64,000 bases of DNA, from positions 45,252 to 109,251 of the forward strand of contig JACTNB010000011.1 in assembly GCA_014584345.1 (NCBI GenBank). The letters are read 5' to 3'. Positions 49,850-54,382 of the stretch are shown here, in pieces. This DNA comes from Planctomycetota bacterium. Its GTDB lineage: Bacteria; Planctomycetota; Planctomycetia; Planctomycetales; Planctomycetaceae. Made by a program: the position numbers and the translations under genes. The first letter of the stretch is position 1; the number at the start of each line of letters is the position of its first letter. The notes under the pieces were generated by a model. The model was not told the DNA's origin and did not search any database. It saw only the letters and a program-made list of their open reading frames with translations.

Positions 49850-49858
49850 TGTTTTGGT

Positions 49859-49971
49859 GGCGACGAGGTTGTTGGTCAGAGGCATTTCCGTACGGGAATC
49901 GAACCCGCCAACCGCGTTGCGGTTGCCAGACGCACTGGACGGAGCCGATGTACTCCGAACCGGCAGTCGCC
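49859..49971 (-). ncRNA. Y-RNA-like element Y4 with compact cloverleaf (113 nt)
   Basis: Closing stem GGCGAC/GTCGCC; TGCC and CCTC internal loop; second stem GGT-CGGAG/CTCTG-ACC with one bulge; TACAT. The apical domain is a four-way junction: TCCGT/ACGGA stem, CCAG-TGCGT-CTGG, CAACC-GCAACGC-GGTTG, and a T arm (GCGGG, TTCGATT, CCCGT), with no linkers between hairpins. Confidence 0.78.
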
Positions 49972-49982
49972 GTGTTTCAAAC

Positions 49983-50156
49983 GCCCAACGAAGGGTAGCC
50001 AAGAGCTGCTTGCGCTACGGTCGTCCGTACCGGCAACGAAGTCGCCGATTGTAGACCGGCCCCTTTATCTCGGATGAGACTCCAGCGCCATTCACTAGCC
50101 GGTCGCCCGGCATCGCTACCTTAGGACCGTCATGTACTCCCAGCAGGCAGTTGGGC
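49983..50156 (-). ncRNA. Y-RNA-like element Y3 with large apical domain (174 nt)
   Basis: Closing stem GCCCAAC/GTTGGGC (7 bp, perfect); TGCC and CTTC internal loop; second stem GCTGGGAG/CTCTTGGC; TACAT. The ~115-nt apical domain includes ACGGTCCTAAGGTAGCGA (50,113–50,130), identical to the universal 23S rRNA helix 69–71 sequence, and a second internal CTTCGTTG copy at about 50,034. Confidence 0.7.
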
Positions 50157-50173
50157 ATATTGTTTCAACAGGC

Positions 50174-50252
50174 GCTCAACGAAGTATCAACGAGACGGTG
50201 CTCATGGCACCAGGTTCACAGCCTGGGATGTAGTCCCGACGGGCAGTTGAGC
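50174..50252 (-). ncRNA. Y-RNA-like element Y2 (79 nt)
   Basis: Closing stem GCTCAAC/GTTGAGC (7 bp, perfect); TGCC and CTTC internal loop; second stem CGTCGGGAC/GTCTCGTTG (8 of 9 pairs); TACAT. The apical part has a hairpin with a tRNA-His-like anticodon loop (CCAGG, CTGTGAA, CCTGG) and a second hairpin TGC-CATGA-GCA. Confidence 0.75.
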
Positions 50253-50261
50253 TAACTTGTA

Positions 50262-50336
50262 GACCAGCCAACGAAGGAATGGTTCGGATCATTCTCCTCA
50301 CGTACTGATGTATTCCGAACCGGCAGTTGGTAGGTC
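50262..50336 (-). ncRNA. Y-RNA-like element Y1 (75 nt)
   Basis: Closing stem GACC-TA-CCAAC/GTTGG-CT-GGTC; TGCC and CTTC internal loop; second stem GGTTCGGA/TCCGAACC (8 bp, perfect); apical loop containing ATACAT. It follows the tRNA-Cys gene by 2 nt and has no tRNA mimic. Confidence 0.75.
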
Positions 50337-50338
50337 AG

Positions 50339-50409
50339 AGGCGCCGGTGGGAGTCGAACCCACTTCGATCGGGTTGCAGCCGATTGCCGTGCCGTCTGGC
50401 TCCAGCGTC
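50339..50409 (-). tRNA. tRNA-Cys(GCA)
   Basis: Anticodon arm ATCGG-CTGCAAC-CCGAT; T arm GTGGG-TTCGACT-CCCAC; discriminator U73, the Cys identity base. Acceptor GACGCTG/CGGCGCC has one A-C mismatch. No CCA is encoded. Confidence 0.85.
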
Positions 50410-50478
50410 ATCTTGCCCGCTCGAAGCGGGCGTTGTGTCATTCTTCGTCTCTAAAAGTAGTGGTCGCGATTGACGCCA

Positions 50479-50646
50479 TCAAAAGCGGCCCTTCTTGAGG
50501 CAGCACTTCTTGAAGCGTTTACCGCTGCCGCAGGGGCAAAGGTCGTTGCGTCCGAGCTTTTCCTCAAGTAGCTTGCCGTCACCCACGATCCGCACACCGC
50601 GTTTGACTTGCGTTTCGGAGGGAAATCCCTTCCGGCGTTTACTCAT
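50479..50646 (-). CDS. SEC-C zinc-motif mini-protein inside the tRNA array
   Basis: The 55-codon gene sits between tRNA-Arg(GCG) and tRNA-Cys(GCA). It starts MSKRRKGFPSETQVKRGVRI and ends with the SEC-C motif GRNDLCPCGSGKRFKKCC, a zinc-binding CxCx8CC module found at the C-terminus of SecA and in many small proteins that interact with ribosomes or nucleic acids. There is no signal peptide and the protein is strongly basic. Being co-directional with the tRNAs and with Ro60 suggests it is part of the same system, perhaps an RNA- or ribosome-binding factor; that role is inference. The ribosome-binding site is weak. Confidence 0.82.
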   Translation of the reverse strand: MSKRRKGFPSETQVKRGVRIVGDGKLLEEKLGRNDLCPCGSGKRFKKCCLKKGRF

Positions 50647-50733
50647 CGTCTCGAAAAAAATGGCTGTTCGTCAAAGTTGCGTTTGGACATGGGACACCTT
50701 CCTTTCCCGAAGACTCGTCGCGAAACATGCAAG

Positions 50734-50806
50734 TGTCCCGGCCAGGAGTCGAACCTGATCTTCGAGCTTCGCGGGCTCGCGTGCGAATCCGGCACACTCC
50801 CAGGAC
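50734..50806 (-). tRNA. tRNA-Arg(GCG), C33 variant
   Basis: Acceptor GTCCTGG/CCGGGAC; anticodon arm CGAGC-CCGCGAA-GCTCG; position 33 is C instead of the near-universal U; T arm TCAGG-TTCGACT-CCTGG; A73. Confidence 0.8.
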
Positions 50807-50819
50807 ATGTTGATTTCAG

Positions 50820-50890
50820 TACCCCGCCAGGGAGTCGAACCCCGTCTTGTGGTTCCGAAGACCACCGTGCGTCCATCACACTCGCAAGGC
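50820..50890 (-). tRNA. tRNA-Arg(TCG)
   Basis: Acceptor GCCTTGC/GCGGGGT (wobble-rich); anticodon arm GTGGT-CTTCGGA-ACCAC; T arm CGGGG-TTCGACT-CCCTG; A73. Confidence 0.82.
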
Positions 50891-50901
50891 ATGTTGTCGA
50901 G

Positions 50902-50973
50902 TAGCCCGTCCAGGAATCGAACCTGGTCCAAGACCTTAGGAGAGTCTTGTGCTGTCCGTTACACCATCGGGAC
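50902..50973 (-). tRNA. tRNA-Arg(CCT)
   Basis: Anticodon arm AGACT-CTCCTAA-GGTCT; T arm CCAGG-TTCGATT-CCTGG; acceptor starts GTCCCGA with a T-C mismatch and a weak last pair. Confidence 0.8.
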
Positions 50974-50978
50974 GTAAG

Positions 50979-51052
50979 AGCCTACGAGTGGATTCGCACC
51001 AGCATCGTTCCGCTTACAAGGCGGATGCCTTTCTCAGTCGAGCCACATCGGC
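50979..51052 (-). tRNA. tRNA-Thr(TGT), G55 variant
   Basis: Acceptor GCCGATG/CGTAGGC with one mismatch; anticodon arm TCCGC-CTTGTAA-GCGGA. The T loop is TGCGAAT, so position 55 is G instead of U (pseudouridine). Confidence 0.78.
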
Positions 51053-51059
51053 AAAAAGG

Positions 51060-51133
51060 GGTGACCGATGGGAGTTGAACCCATACCTTCTGCTTCACAG
51101 GCAGATGTGCCTACCGCGTACACCACGGACACC
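51060..51133 (-). tRNA. tRNA-His(GTG)
   Basis: Anticodon arm TCTGC-CTGTGAA-GCAGA; C73 with a G at -1, the His identity pair; acceptor GTGTCCG/CGGTCAC with one T-T mismatch; T loop TTCAACT. Confidence 0.88.
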
Positions 51134-51146
51134 ATAAAGTTTTCAG

Positions 51147-51278
51147 CGGAAGGGACCAACGCTTCGCGTCGGTGCCCGGAATCGAACCCTCAGGCCGTCA
51201 AGTTCAGCCGGCTTCCAACCGGGTCCCGTCGCGGGCACCAATCGGCCGCAGGCCGGATTGGTCGGGGTTGCCCTTCCG
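51147..51278 (-). tRNA. tRNA-Ser(GGA) carrying two hairpin insertions
   Basis: Acceptor CGGAAGG/CCTTCCG; anticodon stem CCGG/CCGG around TTGGAAG (anticodon GGA). One hairpin element (51,234–51,264) lies in the D region and another (51,153–51,176) on the 3' side of the T arm. At about 132 nt it may be processed or inactive. Confidence 0.65.
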
Positions 51279-51295
51279 TTTTTTTTACCTATCAG

Positions 51296-51367
51296 CAGCT
51301 CGACCAGGATTTGAACCGGGAACCTCTCGTTAGAAGCGAGACATGATGTCCGTTTCACCATCGAGCC
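51296..51367 (-). tRNA. tRNA-Arg(TCT)
   Basis: Acceptor GGCTCGA/TCGAGCT; anticodon arm TCTCG-CTTCTAA-CGAGA; T arm CCCGG-TTCAAAT-CCTGG with one mismatch; G73. Confidence 0.83.
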
Positions 51368-51374
51368 ATATCAG

Positions 51375-51460
51375 CGGAAGGCAAGGGACTCGAACCCTCA
51401 TCACCTCTTGGTGGCACGCATTAGCAGTGCGGCCCGGCAAACCGTATCCGGCTACCTTCC
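51375..51460 (-). tRNA. tRNA-Ser(GCT)
   Basis: Acceptor GGAAGGT/GCCTTCC with G73 (Ser identity); anticodon loop CTGCTAA; long class II variable arm CCACC-AAGA-GGTG; T arm GAGGG-TTCGAGT-CCCTT. Confidence 0.86.
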
Positions 51461-51469
51461 GTATATCAG

Positions 51470-51556
51470 TGGACCGACCGGGAATCGAACCCGCCGCGTC
51501 TTTTGGAACACTGGCCGCCACGCCAGGGCGGTATCTTCCCGGTGGACGATCAGCCC
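51470..51556 (-). tRNA. tRNA-Ala(GGC) with long variable arm
   Basis: Acceptor GGGCTGA/TCGGTCC; anticodon arm CCGCC-CTGGCGT-GGCGG; about 19 nt between anticodon and T arms, unusual for Ala; T arm GCGGG-TTCGATT-CCCGG. Confidence 0.75.
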
Positions 51557-51565
51557 ATATGTCAG

Positions 51566-51658
51566 TGGACCTGATCGGAGTCGAACCGGGGCACCGCCCC
51601 CCTTGGGGTGGTCCACCGATCTTGCAAGGATCAGTCGCCTCCAGCGGCATGCAGGCCC
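51566..51658 (-). tRNA. tRNA-Ala(TGC) with hairpin in variable region
   Basis: Acceptor GGGCCTG/CAGGTCC; anticodon arm TGATC-CTTGCAA-GATCG; a 25-nt hairpin element (51,590–51,614) replaces the variable loop; the T stem is partly mismatched. Confidence 0.75.
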
Positions 51659-51668
51659 ATTCATCGAG

Positions 51669-51739
51669 AGGTCCGTCCGGGGATTGAACCCGATCTTCCG
51701 CCTTACCACAGCAGCGTGCGACCACAACACTTACAGACC
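51669..51739 (-). tRNA. tRNA-Thr(GGT)
   Basis: Acceptor GGTCTGT/ACGGACC; anticodon arm CTGCT-GTGGTAA-GGCGG (two wobble pairs); T arm TCGGG-TTCAATC-CCCGG. Confidence 0.8.
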
Positions 51740-51751
51740 AGTTGTCACAAG

Positions 51752-51824
51752 TGATCCCGGCAGGAATCGAACCTGCACTTTCCTGCATGTCACGCAGGCG
51801 TCGTCGCCGTTGGACCACGGGATC
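51752..51824 (-). tRNA. tRNA-Val(GAC)
   Basis: Acceptor GATCCCG/CGGGATC, perfect; anticodon arm CCTGC-GTGACAT-GCAGG; T arm GCAGG-TTCGATT-CCTGC; A73. Confidence 0.87.
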
Positions 51825-51833
51825 CTGTTTCAG

Positions 51834-51908
51834 TGACCAGAGTGGGAGTCGAACCCACAGAATCACAGGTTCTCGGCCTGCTCGCTTTGCCGGTTTGCGT
51901 ACCTGGTC
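51834..51908 (-). tRNA. tRNA-Leu(GAG), short variable loop, C33
   Basis: Acceptor GACCAGG/TCTGGTC; anticodon arm GCAGG-CCGAGAA-CCTGT with C33; only about 6 nt in the variable region, although bacterial Leu tRNAs are normally class II. Confidence 0.75.
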
Positions 51909-51918
51909 ATGTTCAAGT

Positions 51919-52003
51919 AGCGGGTCCGGGAGTCGCACCCGGCAGTCCTGGCTTATGAGGCCTGGATGAACCCTGGCCGGGCATCGCCCGCAGGGTGGAC
52001 CGC
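51919..52003 (-). tRNA. tRNA-Met(CAT)-like with enlarged D arm
   Basis: Anticodon loop CTCATAA (CAT); T arm CCGGG-TGCGACT-CCCGG with G55; acceptor GCGGTCC pairs with GGACCCGC with a bulge; the D arm CCCTG/CAGGG contains an extra hairpin CGGGC-GAT-GCCCG. Confidence 0.65.
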
Positions 52004-52009
52004 GTCAAG

Positions 52010-52080
52010 TTGCAGGTCTCGGTATCGAGCCGAGCGCATCGGCCGTATGAAAGCCGATTGGACACCTGTCGCACCTGCAA
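52010..52080 (-). tRNA. tRNA-like element with 9-nt anticodon loop (CAT centre)
   Basis: Acceptor TTGCAGG/CCTGCAA is perfect; D hairpin GACA-GG-TGTC; anticodon stem TCGGC/GCCGA closes a nine-base loop TTTCATACG; T arm CTCGG-CTCGATA-CCGAG with C54. It is unlikely to decode normally. Confidence 0.6.
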
Positions 52081-52093
52081 TGAAATCGTTCAG

Positions 52094-52166
52094 TAGCCCG
52101 TACGGGAGTCGAACCCGTATCACGAGATTGAGGGTCTCGTATCCTGCACCGTTAGAAGAACGGGCC
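52094..52166 (-). tRNA. tRNA-Glu(CTC), C33 variant
   Basis: Acceptor GGCCCGT/ACGGGCT; anticodon arm CGAGA-CCCTCAA-TCTCG with C33; T arm ACGGG-TTCGACT-CCCGT. Confidence 0.8.
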
Positions 52167-52176
52167 ATGTTGTCAG

Positions 52177-52256
52177 TGCGTCGGGACGGAGTCGAACCGC
52201 CACAGCGATTGCGGGTGGGTTACAGCCACTTGGGCTCGCCAATGCCCAGCCGACGC
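52177..52256 (-). tRNA. tRNA-Tyr(GTA)
   Basis: Acceptor GCGTCGG/CCGACGC, perfect; anticodon stem GTGG/CCAC with loop CTGTAAC; extended class II variable arm as usual for bacterial Tyr; A73. Confidence 0.85.
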
Positions 52257-52268
52257 ATGTTGTTTCAG

Positions 52269-52343
52269 TAGCACGAGAGGGACTCGAACCCCCATCCACC
52301 AAGGTTTGAGCTTGGTCGCTCTGCCGGATTGGCGCACCGTGCC
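52269..52343 (-). tRNA. tRNA-Leu(CAA), short variable loop
   Basis: Acceptor GGCACGG/TCGTGCT; anticodon arm CCAAG-CTCAAAC-CTTGG; variable region only about 6 nt, non-canonical for Leu. Confidence 0.8.
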
Positions 52344-52351
52344 ATACTGAG

Positions 52352-52424
52352 CGTCCCCGATGGGATTTGAACCCACGATCTCCTGCGTGACAGGCAGGCG
52401 AGCACTCCGCTGCTCCACGAGGAC
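52352..52424 (-). tRNA. tRNA-Asp(GTC)
   Basis: Acceptor GTCCTCG/CGGGGAC; anticodon arm CCTGC-CTGTCAC-GCAGG; G73 (Asp identity); T loop TTCAAAT. Confidence 0.88.
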
Positions 52425-52514
52425 GTATTTTTCATTCCCATACGTTTCCACATGTCTCGAATGTCAACTCATAATCTACGTCCGACATACCTGTTCACGT
52501 TTTGGAGTGAAAAG

Positions 52515-52588
52515 TACCCAGAGCAGGAATCGAACCTGCAAACCCTCGGGTCTGAGCCGAGCCGCTCTGCCGGTTGGCGTATCTGGGC
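52515..52588 (-). tRNA. tRNA-Leu(CAG), short variable loop
   Basis: Acceptor GCCCAGA/TCTGGGT; anticodon arm CTCGG-CTCAGAC-CCGAG; variable loop about 5 nt; T arm GCAGG-TTCGATT-CCTGC. Confidence 0.82.
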
Positions 52589-52596
52589 ATAGTCAA

Positions 52597-52668
52597 TAGT
52601 CCCGGATGGAATCGAACCATCGTTTCCTGGATGTGAACCAAGCGTCGTTGCCGTTGGACCACGGGACT
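52597..52668 (-). tRNA. tRNA-Val(CAC)
   Basis: Acceptor AGTCCCG/CGGGACT, perfect; anticodon arm CTTGG-TTCACAT-CCAGG; T arm GATGG-TTCGATT-CCATC. Confidence 0.86.
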
Positions 52669-52678
52669 TTGTTTGCAG

Positions 52679-52780
52679 TGGACCCACCCGGAATCGCACC
52701 CGGGCACCGATCAGGCATGGATGCCTGGATTGGTCGCTCCGGCTTGCGACACCAGCATCTTTCTGTTGGACGATGAGCCC
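52679..52780 (-). tRNA. tRNA-Ala(CGC) with hairpin in variable region, G55
   Basis: Acceptor GGGCTCA/TGGGTCC; anticodon arm CTGGT-GTCGCAA-GCCGG; a 33-nt hairpin element (52,703–52,735) replaces the variable loop; T stem CCCGG/CCGGG with the loop reading GTGCGATT. Confidence 0.72.
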
Positions 52781-52808
52781 ATGTAGCGAGCGAAGGTTCG
52801 CTCGCAAG

Positions 52809-52879
52809 CACGCCCCCAAGGACTTGAACCCTGACCAACTGGTTTGGAATCAGTCATGCTGCCATTACACCAGAGGCGT
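52809..52879 (-). tRNA. tRNA-Trp(CCA)
   Basis: Acceptor ACGCCTC/GGGGCGT; anticodon loop TTCCAAA (stem ACTG/CAGT with one A-C mismatch below the loop); G73 (Trp identity). Confidence 0.84.
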
Positions 52880-52891
52880 GTGTTATTTCAG

Positions 52892-52976
52892 CGGAAGCCG
52901 TGAGACTCGAACTCACAAATCGCGATCGCGACCACCTGTTTTCAAGACAGGTCCCTCATCCAGCCGGATGACTTCC
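52892..52976 (-). tRNA. tRNA-Ser(TGA)
   Basis: Anticodon arm CCTGT-CTTGAAA-ACAGG; class II variable arm with CGCGATCGCG; T arm GTGAG-TTCGAGT-CTCAC; G73. Confidence 0.87.
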
Positions 52977-52987
52977 GTTCTTTCAAG

Positions 52988-53062
52988 CTGCGGGCGTTGG
53001 AATCGAACCAACGGCTTCCTGGTTCAGAGCCAGGCGTCACTACCAACAGCAACTACCCCGCA
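52988..53062 (-). tRNA. tRNA-Gln(CTG)
   Basis: U1-A72 and G73, both Gln identity features; anticodon arm CCTGG-CTCTGAA-CCAGG; T arm GTTGG-TTCGATT-CCAAC. Confidence 0.85.
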
Positions 53063-53078
53063 GTGTTTGTCGTTTTGA

Positions 53079-53172
53079 AGCACTCCGTCCGGGAATCGCA
53101 CCGGGCACCGCCTGAAGGGTGGTCCTGCGAGTTTCAAAGGCCCACGCCGCGACTACGCGCCGGAGAGAGTGC
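53079..53172 (-). tRNA. tRNA-like element with 9-nt anticodon loop (TTG centre) and hairpin insertion
   Basis: Acceptor GCACTCT/GGAGTGC; anticodon stem GTGGG/CTCGC closes CCTTTGAAA; hairpin element at 53,104–53,125; T loop TGCGATT (G55). Its 5' end overlaps the 3' end of the next tRNA by about 4 nt. Gln(TTG) is possible but uncertain. Confidence 0.55.
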
Positions 53173-53238
53173 CCTGCGGGAGTCGAACCCGCCTCGCCAG
53201 GTTGGAAGCCTGGAGCCTTTGCCGCTCGGCCAAGGACA
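53169..53238 (-). tRNA. tRNA-Gly(TCC)
   Basis: Anticodon arm CCAGG-CTTCCAA-CCTGG; T arm GCGGG-TTCGACT-CCCGC; acceptor only about 6 bp (TGTCCT/AGGGCA). Confidence 0.75.
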
Positions 53239-53252
53239 CATTTTGTTTGCAG

Positions 53253-53341
53253 CGGAAGGTGAGGGAGTCGAACCCGTCAAGGCGCTTGTCACGCTCGACC
53301 GCTTTCGAGGCGGCTGCCATCGCCAGTTGGCTTGCCCTTCC
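53253..53341 (-). tRNA. tRNA-Ser(CGA)
   Basis: Acceptor starts GGAAGGG and ends CCTTCC with G73; anticodon arm CCGC-CTCGAAA-GCGG; long class II variable arm. Confidence 0.84.
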
Positions 53342-53347
53342 GTAAAG

Positions 53348-53422
53348 CTGCGGAGGCAGGAATCGAACCTGCGTCACGACGGGTAACAACCGCCTGCCCG
53401 TACCAACACGAGCACCACCGCA
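53348..53422 (-). tRNA. tRNA-Asn(GTT)
   Basis: Acceptor TGCGGTG/CTCCGCA with one T-T mismatch; anticodon arm GGCGG-TTGTTAC-CCGTC; T arm GCAGG-TTCGATT-CCTGC; G73. Confidence 0.84.
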
Positions 53423-53433
53423 TCAATCAATCA

Positions 53434-53509
53434 GTCAGGATGGCTGGATTTGAACCAGCGATCTCGTGCTCCCGATGCACGCGGAATACCAGGCTTTCCC
53501 ACACCCTGA
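53434..53509 (-). tRNA. tRNA-Pro(CGG)
   Basis: Acceptor TCAGGGT/ATCCTGA; anticodon arm CGTGC-ATCGGGA-GCACG; T arm GCTGG-TTCAAAT-CCAGC; C73, unusual for Pro. Confidence 0.8.
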
Positions 53510-53547
53510 AAGTTTTGTCTGTTCCGCCACTTGAGGCGGAAATGAGA

Positions 53548-53635
53548 GCGCCCAGTGGGAGTCGAACCGGGAACCGCCCGGCAGGGTGGTCCATCCGCCA
53601 TGGCAAGGCAGTAGGCTGCCGCTACATCATGGGCG
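53548..53635 (-). tRNA. tRNA-Gly(GCC) with hairpin in variable region
   Basis: Anticodon arm CTGCC-TTGCCAT-GGCGG; hairpin element (53,570–53,592) in the variable region; acceptor CGCCCA/TGGGCG of 6 bp; T stem partly mismatched. A TTCCGCC/GGCGGAA hairpin follows it on the minus strand. Confidence 0.72.
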
Positions 53636-53686
53636 ATTGATTGGCTGCTGAGTTGTCAAAGATCGGTAACGTCGTGATGTTCCAAG

Positions 53687-53757
53687 AGCACCGGGAGGGA
53701 ATCGAACCCTCGTTGCCGCATTACGAGTGCGGTGTCTTGCCGCTGGACCACCAGTGC
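53687..53757 (-). tRNA. tRNA-Thr(CGT)
   Basis: Acceptor GCACTGG/CCGGTGC; anticodon arm CCGCA-CTCGTAA-TGCGG; T arm GAGGG-TTCGATT-CCCTC. Confidence 0.87.
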
Positions 53758-53767
53758 ATCTTGTGAG

Positions 53768-53840
53768 TGGGACCGGAGGGACTTGAACCCTCACCCGCCT
53801 GGGTAAGAACCAGGGATGCTGCCGCTAACACTTCAATCCC
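53768..53840 (-). tRNA. tRNA-Lys(CTT)
   Basis: Acceptor GGGATTG/CGGTCCC; anticodon arm CCTGG-TTCTTAC-CCAGG; T arm GAGGG-TTCAAGT-CCCTC; A73. Confidence 0.86.
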
Positions 53841-53856
53841 ATTTGTTTGTCTTTAG

Positions 53857-53950
53857 TCGGCGCGGTGGGGACCAATCCAGGCAGCGCCTGATCGGTGCCC
53901 GAACCCACGGCTCACGTCTTATAAGGACGCCGCTCTTACGCTGAGCGCGA
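53857..53950 (-). tRNA. tRNA-Ile(TAT) with hairpin in T loop
   Basis: Anticodon arm GCGTC-CTTATAA-GACGT (TAT reads the AUA codon); T stem GTGGG/CCCAC encloses the hairpin element at 53,869–53,899 in place of a normal T loop; acceptor imperfect. Confidence 0.68.
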
Positions 53951-53952
53951 AG

Positions 53953-54024
53953 TGGGCCGGGAGGCGCTCGAATCCTCGTCTGCGGTTCTTCAGACCGCCG
54001 CTAGACCGTCTCAGCTACCAGCCC
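53953..54024 (-). tRNA. tRNA-Phe(GAA), first gene of the array
   Basis: Acceptor GGGCTGG/CCGGCCC; anticodon arm GCGGT-CTGAAGA-ACCGC; A73. The T loop reads TTCGAGC. It lies 22 bp after a terminator hairpin. Confidence 0.83.
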
Positions 54025-54046
54025 AAGTTGTTGTGGTGGAGGCACG

Positions 54047-54082
54047 AAAAAAGGCCCGATGTCGCTCATGACACCGGGCCTT
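54047..54082 (-). terminator. Terminator or attenuator at the head of the tRNA array
   Basis: On the minus strand AAGGCCCGGTGTC pairs with GACATCGGGCCTT around a 4–6 base loop, followed by TTTTTT. Only 22 bp separate it from tRNA-Phe, too few for a full promoter, so either it ends upstream transcription and the array promoter overlaps it, or it is an attenuator. Confidence 0.8.
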
Positions 54083-54382
54083 GTTGAAAGGCGTCAGGCA
54101 ATAGCCTGTGTCACAAGCGCAGAGGCAGTGCGGGCAGCGCCGTATTCAAACGACACTGGGCCGACTGTTCGGCAAATCGCCCATCACTTTTCGTACCGAG
54201 ATAACTGCGTATGATCGTCAACATCGGAAAACTCTGCCTTGTTCTTTTCAGGGGTTGTTCGTTGTCTGAGTGGTTAGACGCGAAACGCTCAGAATGGTTC
54301 GCGATTTTTTCCCCCAACGGAGTGTTAGATGCGCGAGCAGTCGATTCTATTCCCTCGTTTCACAGACTTTTCCGGAAGTTCT
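54083..54382. other. Intergenic region between the M41-like gene and the array
   Basis: About 300 bp. No convincing gene; a TTGACG box (minus strand, about 54,210) lacks a well-spaced -10. The array promoter probably lies here. Confidence 0.4.

Larger units (their letters stand above)
51153..53899. repeat. Hairpin element family inserted in tRNA loops (eight copies)
   Basis: Copies at 51,153–51,176; 51,234–51,264; 51,590–51,614; 51,980–52,001; 52,703–52,735; 53,104–53,125; 53,570–53,592; 53,869–53,899. The shared form is GGNACC, a 4–8 bp stem, a short loop, the complementary stem, then GGTNCC. They occur in D, variable and T regions and in both orientations. Longer copies share the arms GACCAATC and GAT(C/T)GGT. 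Confidence 0.65.

Noticed and set aside
49983..50156. Group I intron interrupting a tRNA
   Set aside because: The long Y3 head and the 23S-like core suggested an intron, but I could not find the conserved P, Q, R, S elements or flanking exon halves that rejoin into a tRNA.
49484..50329. The recurring 22-nt motif with CGGCAGTCG and ATGTACTCC as a CRISPR array
   Set aside because: Spacing is irregular (about 80–190 bp), the repeats are paired with a distant complementary motif, and no cas genes are present; the RNA-stem explanation fits better.
49437..53640. Numerous overlapping open frames across the tRNA array and Y-RNA region on both strands
   Set aside because: They are by-products of GC-rich, repetitive tRNA sequence (recurring FDSRPGH- or GIEPA-type strings from T arms) and lack starts, conservation or codon bias; only the SEC-C gene is convincing.
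54245..54300. tRNA-Ser/Leu-like 5' end on the plus strand (TGTCTGAGTGGTTAGACGCG)
   Set aside because: No matching anticodon arm, T arm or acceptor 3' strand follows, so it is at most a fragment.
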